From Rhizobium esperanzae (GTDB lineage Bacteria; Pseudomonadota; Alphaproteobacteria; Rhizobiales; Rhizobiaceae), in the NCBI RefSeq assembly GCF_014197615.1, contig NZ_JACIFY010000011.1, positions 1-64,000 on the forward strand: 64,000 nucleotides of DNA. Direction: 5' to 3'. Positions within the stretch are counted from its first letter, which is position 1; each line of letters starts with the position of its first letter. The notes below the pieces were generated by a model. The model was not told where the DNA came from. It searched no databases and was given only the letters and a program-made list of their open reading frames with translations. Both the position numbers and the translations under genes were made by a program. Below, in pieces: positions 28,400-36,405 of the stretch.

Positions 28400-29443
28400 T
28401 CAGAATGCGCGCTGCAGGCGGAAGTAGCCCGAGGTGGTTTCGTCAGCATTGTCCGGATCGAGGTACTGAACCGAAACCTTTGCCGCGAGGTTGTCGACGA
28501 TCTGGTAATCGATCGTGACGCCGACCTTCCAGGCATTAACGTCGTCGTTGAACTCGCCGGCGGTGACACCGTAGTTGTCATAGTACTGAACAGCCGGAGT
28601 GATCTTCAGCTTGTCAGTGGCCTTGATGGCGTATTCGGCAGCGATCGCCCATTCAGCCTTGTTGTAGTAGGCGTTCGGGTTGCTTGCGTAGACAACTGCG
28701 AGGCCGAGCGTGCCCGGACCGACAGCAACCGTACCCATGGCGCGGACGGCGCCTTCTTCGTTGTCGGTGTCGTACCCGGCAGTGATCTGGTAGCTGAATG
28801 CACCAGCCTTGCCGCCGAGACCGACGGCAACGCCGACGTTGTTGGCGGTTTCGCCGTCATAGAACGGGCTGTCTTCCAGCTCGTCAACGCTGACGCCGGC
28901 GTAGAAGGCGTCGGTTTCGTACTGGTAACGGATGGAGTTATGCAGCGTGACCGGAGAACCGATATCGTCGGTTTCGCCGGAGAGGCCGTCGTCCCACCAG
29001 CTGTAGAACAGACCAGCGCGGAAGCCGGCGATGTCGATGTAAGCGGAGTCGAGCTGGGCCTTCTGGGCCGTCGCGTTGTCAGCATTGAACTGCATGACGA
29101 TGACGCCGGTCAGCGGACCGTACTCGGTGTCGCTCTTGGCGGTGAACTGAACCTGGCCGCGCGTACGTGCGTCCCAATCCGAGTCGTTGGCGACAGAACC
29201 GCCGCCGGCAGCGCCGATCGAGCTGGCGTTCGGAGCAACGTCAACCTGGAAACGGATGTAACCGTTGACCTTGAGGCAGGTTTCGGTGCCCGGGATGTAG
29301 AAGTAGCCGGTGCCGTAGGCGTCGCAGACGCGAACATATTCAACCGGTTCCGGCTCGGCAGCAACGATAGCGTCAGCAGCCTGGGCGCCGGATACTGCTG
29401 CAAGTGCAGCAGCGGAGCCGAGAAGAAGGCTCTTGATGTTCAT
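28400..29443 (-). CDS. ropA: outer-membrane porin, RopA-like (Porin_2 family)
   Basis: A 347-residue outer-membrane protein. The signal peptide NIKSLLLGSAAALAAVSGAQA is followed by the rhizobial RopA start (EPVEYVRVCDAYGTGYFYIPG). Alternating beta strands fill the rest and it ends with phenylalanine (YFRLQRAF), the usual signal for outer-membrane insertion. It should form a trimeric diffusion pore. Three GTCA repeats in its promoter region suggest control by an OmpR-type regulator. Rhizobia have several ropA copies, so the exact paralogue is not certain. Confidence 0.88.
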   Translation of the reverse strand: MNIKSLLLGSAAALAAVSGAQAADAIVAAEPEPVEYVRVCDAYGTGYFYIPGTETCLKVNGYIRFQVDVAPNASSIGAAGGGSVANDSDWDARTRGQVQFTAKSDTEYGPLTGVIVMQFNADNATAQKAQLDSAYIDIAGFRAGLFYSWWDDGLSGETDDIGSPVTLHNSIRYQYETDAFYAGVSVDELEDSPFYDGETANNVGVAVGLGGKAGAFSYQITAGYDTDNEEGAVRAMGTVAVGPGTLGLAVVYASNPNAYYNKAEWAIAAEYAIKATDKLKITPAVQYYDNYGVTAGEFNDDVNAWKVGVTIDYQIVDNLAAKVSVQYLDPDNADETTSGYFRLQRAF

Positions 29444-29893
29444 GGAATAACCTCCAGTTCAGATGCAAGAGGATGAAGACCGTTGCCATTGGCAGTCCCT
29501 ACGGATCTTCACCCGGTGTGAGCGAAGCGGCACCTTTTGGTCGGTGCCTGCCTCGCCGCGGAAGTTACACAGGGCATGGTGCGCCGCAATAACAATAACG
29601 ATCATGACAGAAGGCTGCCCTAGCTATGTTGCTGAAATAACACGCGTTTTGTCACAAACCTGTCATCGATCCGTCACAAAGTCGCAGCTTCCGGACAGGC
29701 GAGCAACGAGGGGCTGAGCGCTCGGCGGCAGTATGCAATTGATGCTCGAATGAGTGCGTCCTCATATACGGGCGCGCCATAACTGCCATCGCACGAATGG
29801 GAGCAGGGCAACGGATCTGAACGATTGGGACAACGACGTGCGGAAAAACAGAAACCCGAGCAGGTCACGCGAATCAGGTTTGACACGACGTGT
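29444..29893 (-). promoter_or_regulatory. porin upstream region with three phased GTCA repeats
   Basis: 450 bp without a supported gene. GTCAC at 29651, GTCAT at 29662 and GTCAC at 29673 are spaced exactly 11 bp. Such direct repeats at one helical turn fit an OmpR-family response regulator; ChvI is a known porin regulator in rhizobia. They lie about 210 bp before the start codon, which suggests a long leader or an upstream site. No small gene could be supported. Confidence 0.45.
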
Positions 29894-30088
29894 TTAGGGA
29901 GTTTTGAAGTCGTCCCAGAGGATCGCTACACCAGCCGCGAATATCGTGATCGGAATCAGCCAAAGCTTGATGCTGACCGGCTCGACGACATGAAACTGCA
30001 TATAGCCGAAACCGAAGAGGCCAGCGCCAGCCAGGGTGATGCCGAGGATTATCGATATCGCTTTGCGTGTCCGCGTCCTCTGCGTCAT
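29894..30088 (-). CDS. small two-helix membrane protein
   Basis: A 64-residue protein with a basic head (MTQRTRTRKA) and two hydrophobic helices (ISIILGITLAGAGLFGFGY and IKLWLIPITIFAAGVAILW), ending WDDFKTP. The composition is that of a real inner-membrane peptide. It lies just outside the left end of the integrated element. Function unknown. Confidence 0.6.
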   Translation of the reverse strand: MTQRTRTRKAISIILGITLAGAGLFGFGYMQFHVVEPVSIKLWLIPITIFAAGVAILWDDFKTP

Positions 30089-30185
30089 ACGTCCCGCTGC
30101 TTCCCGCGTGGATGGTCATCCCGCAGCCGATTGAAATCCGACCCAGTCTGGTCGAGCCGGAGCATGCCCGTTTTAGGAAATGAAA

Positions 30186-30202
30186 ATCCCCGGGTCGGGG
30201 AT
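30186..30202 (-). terminator. probable original tRNA-Val terminator, displaced by the element
   Basis: ATCCCC and GGGGAT form a hairpin that on the minus strand is followed by TTTTCATTT. It lies 22 bp beyond the displaced tRNA 3' half, where a tRNA terminator is expected. Integration would have separated it from the intact tRNA gene, 15.7 kb to the right. Confidence 0.55.
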
Positions 30203-30223
30203 CTATCAACGATGTCAGGGAGT

Positions 30224-30274
30224 TCGGATGGTGGGCGTGACAGGGATTGAACCTGTGACCCCTACGATGTCAAC
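30224..30274. repeat. left attachment site (displaced tRNA-Val 3' half)
   Basis: Matches the right copy at 45947-45997 over 51 bp with one change at 30248 (T here, C at 45971). It spans the anticodon loop to the encoded CCA and a few bases beyond. It lacks the tRNA 5' half and is not a functional tRNA gene. Confidence 0.9.
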
Positions 30275-30295
30275 AAGGTAGACGGCCCAGAAACG

Positions 30296-30556
30296 GTGGG
30301 TTCCGCATCGCCAGCAGACGCCGAAACCAAACCATTTTCGTCCGTTGCCCGGGGTATTCTTGGGCTAAAACTGGGCGTGCCTCGTTCTATCGATCAGCCT
30401 AAGAACGTCATCTTGGCGGCCCAATGGTTGGCTGATTTGTCAGTGCCATTTTCCATCGACGACCTTGTCGCCAGGTTCGATCTTGGTCGAGAGGAGCTCG
30501 ATCAAGCCTTGGCACTATCGAAAGCGTTCCGGATCTGTCGGAGGGCTTTTGGATGA
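30296..30556 (+). CDS. small element-borne HTH-like protein
   Basis: An open frame of 86 residues from a GTG, with no clear ribosome site. The region PKNVILAAQWLADL to LGREELDQALALSKAFRICRRA reads as compact helices like those found at the start of other rhizobial elements. It overlaps the next gene by ATGA, which supports translation. The true start may lie further inside. Confidence 0.45.
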   Translation: MGSASPADAETKPFSSVARGILGLKLGVPRSIDQPKNVILAAQWLADLSVPFSIDDLVARFDLGREELDQALALSKAFRICRRAFG

Positions 30557-30954
30557 GTGTAAGACGTCCACCGACTGGAGAGGAAATTATCTCCTGGCTT
30601 AAACAGGGGGTCGCTCTGCTTGAGGCCGCTGGGGTCGCTATCCCTCGCGATCTCATCCTGAGGCCTGATCGACGGAGGATCGAGCGGCCGCTGAATTCGG
30701 AGCAAAGGCGGATCAGGGATCACGTTGATCAGTTCATGGCAGCCTCGGTCGACGAGTTGCCGGGCGCGCCGCCGCTACAGGCTCAGAGGATCTATGAAGC
30801 CTATCGGCGATTTGCCGACAAGAAGGCACACCAGCCGATTTCACAGACAGCATTCGGCCGAGCGCTAGCAAAGCGCCTTCGAAAAGAGAAGATGGGAGCC
30901 CGAATCTACTACTTCGATGTGCAACTGCGCGATGAACCGGGGCTACCGCTATGA
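30553..30954 (+). CDS. element protein with a primase-type winged-helix end
   Basis: A 133-residue protein. The C-terminal half (IYEAYRRFADKKAHQPISQTAFGRALAKRL, then IYYFDVQLRD) has the pattern of the small winged-helix domain found at the end of phage and plasmid primase/helicase proteins. There is no primase or helicase domain, so it may be a free DNA-binding unit or a remnant. It overlaps the genes on both sides by ATGA. The iteron-like array 170 bp downstream could be its target. Confidence 0.5.
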   Translation: MSVRRPPTGEEIISWLKQGVALLEAAGVAIPRDLILRPDRRRIERPLNSEQRRIRDHVDQFMAASVDELPGAPPLQAQRIYEAYRRFADKKAHQPISQTAFGRALAKRLRKEKMGARIYYFDVQLRDEPGLPL

Positions 30955-32555
30955 ACCCCGTACCCCACCCCTCGAATGAGCCTCCCTCCCGGATTGCGTC
31001 GGCATTGCCGGCGCAATCGGCCGCAGCTCTTAAGTGTTTCAACACGGGTCTCAGGCTATCCCCGTACCCCACCCGCATCATGCCTCATGGCCAATACTAT
31101 CGAAAATTGTTCGAATTGTCGGATGGTTGGATAGTTTTTGGAGAGTTTGCGGATAGTAGGGGGCGGCGAAAGCGCAAGGTATTCAGGCGCTTGGAGAGTT
31201 TGGATAGATTTCCCGCGCATATACGTACGGAAAGCTTGACCGCTGAACCATTTATAAAAAATTGCTCTACGTTACGGGGAAAACTATCCGAACTATACAA
31301 CTATTTGAAAATATTAATAAACACTCTCCGATCTACTATCCAAAAACTATCCAATCTATCCAAAACTGAGAGAGAAATTTGTGATAGTTACGGTCAGCAA
31401 TGCAGACGCACATCTCATCCTGAAGTCTCGCAGGTGTGCCTCACAGCGGCTTTACGACCTAAGACAGCGGCAGGTGCCTTAGGTCCGTCCTTGTCCACCT
31501 CACCGGTCAAGGGACCGTACAAACGATCCGACAACCTACGGGCCGGGGCGACCCCGGAAACCCGGCGGATCGGAAAATATTGGGTTGACGGGTTGAAGCC
31601 CACGGCTGAGGTTGACCCTGTTCGCACTTTCGATGAAGCGGCCGGCCCGATCGCCCAGCTTCGCGACATGCGCACCAGGCTGCGGGATGGGCGCCGCCAA
31701 ATCCGACTGCTCCTTGATGGCCTTGGCGGTTTTCTCAACTCCCTCGATGGTGGCGACCAGGCTTCGCTTGATCGATCCATCGGCCTCAAATCATGGGGCA
31801 GCGTTTCGGCCGATCGACAGGAGGCACTTAAACGGCGTGATGACATGCTGCGCCGGCTCTATCGCGAAACGAGAGGCTGGATGGATCTCCCGTCGTCAGC
31901 CGCCGTGCGCATGATGAGGCTTGACGCCGAACGTTATGAGACGCGCCGCCGGCCCCGCGACCCTGAGGACTTCACTCCTCCACCCGTCGAGCCGGCGCGT
32001 ACTTGGTGGAAAATTCTTACGGCCGGCGCGACCATTCCCGGCACCAAACGTCTCCAATGCGAGGCGATACGAGCTGAGATGCGCTTCGCTGGCGCTGGTC
32101 TGCGCGAACTCCGGAATCATATGGATCATTCATCACCTCGAAGGGCGCGGCGATCATGCGTCATCGGTGCGTTAGGGACTGACGATGACCGACGCTCCGC
32201 AATGGCTCCAGACCTACCCTCCTGCTCGGCGCGCCGCACTGATGGTTCACTTCGACGAGTCTCGAGCGTCGCGGTTGTTCGGATCTGCCGCACAACGTGG
32301 TCGCGGAAATGGCGTCAACTGATCGGCTGTGGTCACCGCTGTCGCAACTGCCTGGACGCGGGTCATATCATCGTCACGGCCCGCGAAGGCGAGCCGAGCG
32401 TCATTCGACTGTCGAAGGGGGTAGGGGGTTTAAATCCTCAGGGGGAGACCGAGGGGCCTAACCGCATAGGTCTCATTCACACGTTTTTTCTTCGCGGCCG
32501 AATATTTTGCCGCCTTAGTGACTTTAAGGGCCGAAAGTGGCCCCGTGGGCAGTAG
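30951..32555 (+). CDS. long open frame of doubtful coding status across the iteron region
   Basis: An open frame of 534 codons whose start overlaps the preceding stop as ATGA. Its first third runs through the AT-rich GGATAG array and reads unlike a protein. From about 31610 to 32130 it looks coding (LRDMRTRLRDGRRQIRLLL, RRDDMLRRLYRETRGWMDLP, ARTWWKILTAGATIPGT). After 32130 it again looks random, while a short frame from 32190 (MTDAPQWLQTYPPARR) is an alternative. I suspect a shorter phage gene starting near 31669, perhaps frameshifted. No family recognised. Confidence 0.3.
   Translation: MNPVPHPSNEPPSRIASALPAQSAAALKCFNTGLRLSPYPTRIMPHGQYYRKLFELSDGWIVFGEFADSRGRRKRKVFRRLESLDRFPAHIRTESLTAEPFIKNCSTLRGKLSELYNYLKILINTLRSTIQKLSNLSKTEREICDSYGQQCRRTSHPEVSQVCLTAALRPKTAAGALGPSLSTSPVKGPYKRSDNLRAGATPETRRIGKYWVDGLKPTAEVDPVRTFDEAAGPIAQLRDMRTRLRDGRRQIRLLLDGLGGFLNSLDGGDQASLDRSIGLKSWGSVSADRQEALKRRDDMLRRLYRETRGWMDLPSSAAVRMMRLDAERYETRRRPRDPEDFTPPPVEPARTWWKILTAGATIPGTKRLQCEAIRAEMRFAGAGLRELRNHMDHSSPRRARRSCVIGALGTDDDRRSAMAPDLPSCSARRTDGSLRRVSSVAVVRICRTTWSRKWRQLIGCGHRCRNCLDAGHIIVTAREGEPSVIRLSKGVGGLNPQGETEGPNRIGLIHTFFLRGRIFCRLSDFKGRKWPRGQ
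31127..31361. repeat. iteron-like array of inverted GGATAG repeats around AT-rich DNA
   Basis: Three GGATAG copies point right (31129, 31151, 31202) and four CTATCC copies point left (31284, 31336, 31347, 31356). The outer copies extend to a perfect 15-bp inverted repeat: TTGGATAGTTTTTGG (31127-31141) and CCAAAAACTATCCAA (31340-31354). The DNA between 31240 and 31320 is much more AT-rich than its surroundings. This is the arrangement of a replication origin or a multi-site repressor/excision complex. A further GGATAGTTTTGGG is at 41980. Confidence 0.6.
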
Positions 32556-32588
32556 ATGATTGCAAGAAAGCGTAACAAAATCAGTGAT

Positions 32589-33014
32589 ATGAGTTCTTCG
32601 ATGCGCGCTGATGATCGCCGATCGGACGGAATATTTTGCCATGACGATCAACCGGAGCTTCCGGGCATCGCCCCCGCCTCGAAACCGTGTCAGCGTTGCA
32701 GCACACCGTTCCTGGTTGGCCGCCGGCGCGGCCGGCCGGAAACCTTCTGCAGCTCCGAATGCCGCGCTGCGACTGCCACCGAGATGCGCGTGGATTGGGC
32801 GCGACATCATCCTCGGCAAGGCAACATCGACCGGCGGCAAAACATCGAATGTCGGGGCTGCGGCGAGAATTTCAGTGCAGCGCCAAAGGCGGGGAGGCTT
32901 CCGCGCTTTTGCTCACCGGAGTGCCGGCGCAAAGTGATCTTGGAAAAGCAGGCCGAGCGCGAACGCCGTCGGCGCACGGCCGGCTTTCGACCCGGGAAGG
33001 ACGGTTCGCGATGA
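32589..33014 (+). CDS. phage-type protein with two tandem zinc-finger-like motifs
   Basis: A 141-residue protein (158-codon frame opens at 32556). Two copies of a C-x2-C...F-C-S-x-E-C-R motif occur: CQRCSTPFLV with FCSSECR, and CRGCGENFSA with FCSPECRR. Each could bind one zinc and the protein is very basic, so nucleic-acid binding is likely. Its stop overlaps the next start as ATGA. The neighbourhood is phage-like; its role is unknown. Confidence 0.6.
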   Translation: MSSSMRADDRRSDGIFCHDDQPELPGIAPASKPCQRCSTPFLVGRRRGRPETFCSSECRAATATEMRVDWARHHPRQGNIDRRQNIECRGCGENFSAAPKAGRLPRFCSPECRRKVILEKQAERERRRRTAGFRPGKDGSR

Positions 33015-33541
33015 GTATATCGATCGGTTACAGCCAGCAGACCGAACTCGATCTGTTAGAATCACTCCGCCCGGCCGCGCCCTTGTCGCGATTTAGGTTC
33101 GCGGTCGACGACGATCTCTCCTCGCTGGAAACCGGCTCGAGGCTGGCTGCGACCGCCTTGCGACCGGAGCTGTCGAACCAAGATCGGGCGTTTCTCGCTG
33201 CCGTCGCGGCCGAGCTGAGTTCGCCAGCTGTGCCTGTGGCCGTGAAGACCAGGCGGCGGCGGAAGGTGGCGGAGCCCACGCCGTCAACGGCGCCACAGCT
33301 GGGCATGCCGGCGCTTCTGGCCGGATATGCCCGGGAGTTCTACCTGGGCAAGCCGCTTTCGCTAACCGAGATCGCCAAGTCGATCGAGCGGGAGATGGTC
33401 AAAAATTTCGTTGATGCGCCTGAGGCGGAGCGGCAAAAGCGCCGCGCCACAATGGAAAGCATCCGCCGCTATGACAAGTTTAAGCCTTTGAAATATCGCC
33501 GGATAATGGACCTCATCGGTCACGTATTTGCCGTGCAATAA
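33011..33541 (+). CDS. phage-type hypothetical protein
   Basis: A 176-residue protein starting MSISIGYSQQTELDLLE. The middle is low-complexity (VAVKTRRRRKVAEPTPS) and the end is helical and basic (REMVKNFVDAPEAERQKRR to YRRIMDLIGHVFAVQ). The ATG overlaps the zinc-finger gene stop by 4 bp; an upstream extension in this frame overlaps that gene and is not needed. No family recognised. Confidence 0.55.
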   Translation: MSISIGYSQQTELDLLESLRPAAPLSRFRFAVDDDLSSLETGSRLAATALRPELSNQDRAFLAAVAAELSSPAVPVAVKTRRRRKVAEPTPSTAPQLGMPALLAGYAREFYLGKPLSLTEIAKSIEREMVKNFVDAPEAERQKRRATMESIRRYDKFKPLKYRRIMDLIGHVFAVQ

Positions 33542-33599
33542 TTTCCGTAGAAATTGCACGATCCGCTTCGTAGCCTTTGTTCAAGCACGGAGCAGCCAC

Positions 33600-34412
33600 A
33601 TGGATATTTTCGCATTTCTGAAAATCCGCAACAAGGACGACGTTCGCGACCTCGAGACGAGGATAGGCGAGCTGGATCGCGAAGCGACGGCTGCGCGGGC
33701 AGAGATTGATCTGATCGAGCAGCGGCGAGCTGATTATATTCTCGCAGGCGATCATGCCGCGCTCGACGCCGACGATGCTGCCGCGGCCAGGCTGCGCCGA
33801 ACCGTCGAGCGAACCACGCTGTTGCGGCCGGATTTGGTCGCAGCGGTCGACCGCGCAAAAGCGAAAGCCCGCGATCGGCTGGTTAAGGAACTCAAGGCTG
33901 ATCGTGCGAAAATAGTCACGGATGTCCGGACCGCGATAATCGCCGCCGTCGATGCGAACGAGCGCGCGATGGCCTTCTACGAAAAATGCCGGGCCGCAGT
34001 AGGAGATCATCTCGCATCAATCGAGTTGCCGTCGGCCACGTACCCGCTTCTGACAAGGGAGATGATTGAGCCGTGGGATAGGTTCCTTCAGCAGTATGAA
34101 GGTCCTATTCGCATACCCGCCACAGTTGGCACCCCTGCGGTTAGGCCGCCGGCAAAGCCGCAGCCGGAAAATCCAGCGTCTGGGAGAGTTCTGCCGCCAC
34201 CTCGTCAAAAACGCGCGACCCGGACACTTCCGGCCCGAGTGCCTGAAGGGATGGTGCGGATGATCGTCGTCCGGAACGGCTACCAAGGCCCGGCCGGCGA
34301 GGCGCTCCATACCGGAGATCTCGTCGACCTTGCCGAAAAAGTCGCTGAAATCGCGGCGAAGAATGGCGCCGTCGAATTTGCCGAGCAACCTGATGGATCG
34401 GAGGCTGCGTGA
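33600..34412 (+). CDS. phage-type coiled-coil protein
   Basis: A 270-residue protein. Residues 10-45 form a likely coiled coil (RDLETRIGELDREATAARAEIDLIEQRR), with another helical stretch at 70-110. A Pro-rich linker (about 180-210) leads to a small C-terminal domain with PEGMVRMIVVRNGYQGPAG and LHTGDLVDL, resembling short domains found in phage head or completion proteins. GGAG lies 7 bases before the ATG. It precedes the prohead protease by one base, so it is probably part of a head operon. Confidence 0.55.
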   Translation: MDIFAFLKIRNKDDVRDLETRIGELDREATAARAEIDLIEQRRADYILAGDHAALDADDAAAARLRRTVERTTLLRPDLVAAVDRAKAKARDRLVKELKADRAKIVTDVRTAIIAAVDANERAMAFYEKCRAAVGDHLASIELPSATYPLLTREMIEPWDRFLQQYEGPIRIPATVGTPAVRPPAKPQPENPASGRVLPPPRQKRATRTLPARVPEGMVRMIVVRNGYQGPAGEALHTGDLVDLAEKVAEIAAKNGAVEFAEQPDGSEAA

Positions 34413-34413
34413 G

Positions 34414-35130
34414 ATGTCGACTTTGTTCAAATTCTTTCCAACGAGCGACACGCAGACCTTGGCCGATAAGCGCCAGGTGCGTGTGACATGCAGCGCCGAA
34501 ACCGTAGATCGCGATGGCGAGATCATTGTCCAGGCCGGCATAGACTGGTCGAATTTCATGGTGAGCGGCGCCGGCCCCGTCCTGTGGAACCACAATCCGA
34601 ACATGCCGATCGGCAAGTGCATCGACATCCGGCTCGCGAATGGGCGGCTCACTGGATTGGTGCAGTTTCCGGATCAAGGCGACGATCCGGAAGCTGACCG
34701 ATACTATGCCAAGATCAAGTTCGGCTCCGTATCCGGCATCTCTATCGGCTTCATCCCGCGCCGTTGGGAGCCCATGGATAAAGGTAACCGTGGCGGTCCG
34801 AAGCGCTACGACGCGTGTGAACTCGTCGAGTTTTCATTTGTGCCAATCCCGTCCAATCCGAGCGGCATAGTCACAGGCAAAAGCCGTGGCGCAAGCGACC
34901 AAGCCGAGTGGCAGCGCCAGAAACGCCTCCGCGAAGTCGAGGTTCTCAAATTGGCGAGCACGCCTGAACATCGCACGGCTCGCCAGATCCGCCTCGACGA
35001 AGTGGCTATGCTAAAGTCCGAAGGCGAGCGCCACAATCGCGACATCAAAACTCTTGAGGCCGCCGAACTTGAAGTAAAGCGTCGTCGTCGCGCTGCCGAA
35101 CTCCGCTATCGGGGCCTGGCGGCATGGTGA
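34414..35130 (+). CDS. HK97-type prohead protease
   Basis: A 238-residue serine peptidase of the prohead protease family (S78-like). The catalytic His is in VLWNHNPNMPIG and the Ser in FGSVSGISIGFIPRRW; the strand ELVEFSFVPIPSNPSG follows as in the family. The last ~80 residues form a charged coiled coil (RQKRLREVEVLKL to AAELEVKRRRRA), perhaps a scaffold-like tail. It would process the capsid during assembly, yet no capsid gene follows. GGAGG is 9 bases before the ATG at 34414. Confidence 0.82.
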   Translation: MSTLFKFFPTSDTQTLADKRQVRVTCSAETVDRDGEIIVQAGIDWSNFMVSGAGPVLWNHNPNMPIGKCIDIRLANGRLTGLVQFPDQGDDPEADRYYAKIKFGSVSGISIGFIPRRWEPMDKGNRGGPKRYDACELVEFSFVPIPSNPSGIVTGKSRGASDQAEWQRQKRLREVEVLKLASTPEHRTARQIRLDEVAMLKSEGERHNRDIKTLEAAELEVKRRRRAAELRYRGLAAW

Positions 35131-35417
35131 GCGTGGTCGTCCCCAATAGCGAACGCCAGCTGACGCGCGCGATCGCAAGTGTCGAGAGTGCGCTCGAGCG
35201 GTTCGGCCCTCTGACCGAAATACAGCGCCAGCGGCTCGGCTTCGTCCTCGTTGAAAAAGTTCGCGCCGCCGTCGTGGCCCGAGAGGCCGACCGGTTTCGT
35301 GCGCATGGACTTCCGGAGGTTGACGCAAAGCTGATCGAGCTGGCGCTGGGCGCTGCGATCGAGACTGTGGTTTCCGAAATTTTCGGGGTGCCTCGTGCCC
35401 CGACGGCCGTGAATTGA
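35124..35417 (+). CDS. phage-type small helical protein
   Basis: A 97-residue helical protein (SERQLTRAIASVESALERF to LIELALGAAIETVVSEIFG) whose ATG overlaps the protease stop. It sits where head-completion or capsid-associated genes are found in HK97-like phages. No family recognised. Confidence 0.5.
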   Translation: MVSVVVPNSERQLTRAIASVESALERFGPLTEIQRQRLGFVLVEKVRAAVVAREADRFRAHGLPEVDAKLIELALGAAIETVVSEIFGVPRAPTAVN

Positions 35418-35429
35418 GGGGCTTAGCAA

Positions 35430-36380
35430 ATGGCTTTTTCAGGTCTTGACGTTGTGGCAGGGTTCGCTGGCGGTAAGGGTGCCTACGGTGGAACGCCGTT
35501 GTTGTTTCGCGCGCCCAGGTGGTCAGAGAACGTTACCGATGGTGGGGTTTCGGCGCACAGTGCACCTGGCGCCGAAGCGCCTCAGTACGGCGAGCCGGTC
35601 GTTCGCTTTCGCTCTTCGGTCGATGGGTGGGTAGCAATCCGGCGCTCACCCGACGCATCACCTGCCGGCATACGGATGTTCGTCGACGCGGGATCCCTCT
35701 ACGACGTCATTGTCGAGGCGGGAGACAAGGTTGCGTTTGCCGCAGGAGGTCTTAGCGGCCTTCATGTCGTCCAGTTGCTTGCCGGTGGCAGGGGGTGGGA
35801 GGGCACCTTCGTCGATTTGATGCGCATTCCGCGGTGGTCGGAAACCCTTTCTACCGCCGGCGCGACGACTAAGTCGGCAGAACGGTCGCGACTTCATGGG
35901 CTTGGGGAGCCTGTATTTTTGCTGCGCAGCTCGGCAGACGCGTTCGTTGCTGTCGGGCCTAATCCTGATGCGTCAGCCGGACCCAAATTCTTCGTACCTT
36001 CCGGTACCGACTATTTCATCTCGGCCGACCAAGGCGACAAGGTCGCGTATACGAGCCCCGGCGCGTTTAGCGGCGTTCATATAGCTGCATGCTACGGCGG
36101 AGGTCTTGGGGCGCGAGGCGGAGTGGTCGATTGCGTCTATCGTGCCTTGTGGAGCGAGACGCTCACTTCCGCCGGCACAACGGTGAACTCGCTTAAGGAG
36201 GCGCCTCGCCGCGATGCTTTCGGGGATGGAATTTTTCGCGTCTTTCCGACCATCGACGGTTTCATCACGGTCGTCCAGGCGGCCGATCCCACCAATACGG
36301 CAAGAATGCCCGTCACAGCTCTCGAGACATACGATGTCTTTGCATCGCAAGGCGATCGCCTTGCTTGGCAGCCGGCATGA
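35430..36380 (+). CDS. phage-type protein built of three ~95-residue repeats
   Basis: A 316-residue protein. The pattern PRWSE...T..G.....S, then GEPV.RFRSS.DGWVA, then YDV....GDKVA occurs three times, starting near residues 28, 135 and 236. For example: APRWSENVTDGG, IPRWSETLSTAG, RALWSETLTSAG; and SVDGWVAI, SADAFVAV, TIDGFITV. Repeats are beta-rich and the third is the most diverged. Such proteins can be capsid decorations, tail fibres or adhesins. It lies after the protease and before the tail-like genes. Confidence 0.55.
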   Translation: MAFSGLDVVAGFAGGKGAYGGTPLLFRAPRWSENVTDGGVSAHSAPGAEAPQYGEPVVRFRSSVDGWVAIRRSPDASPAGIRMFVDAGSLYDVIVEAGDKVAFAAGGLSGLHVVQLLAGGRGWEGTFVDLMRIPRWSETLSTAGATTKSAERSRLHGLGEPVFLLRSSADAFVAVGPNPDASAGPKFFVPSGTDYFISADQGDKVAYTSPGAFSGVHIAACYGGGLGARGGVVDCVYRALWSETLTSAGTTVNSLKEAPRRDAFGDGIFRVFPTIDGFITVVQAADPTNTARMPVTALETYDVFASQGDRLAWQPA

Positions 36381-36405
36381 GTTGCACTCTCAGAGGGCCA
36401 CGTCG

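Noticed and set aside
30224..30274. A possible tRNA gene at the left end of the element
   Set aside because: Only the 3' half is present; it is the displaced attachment site.
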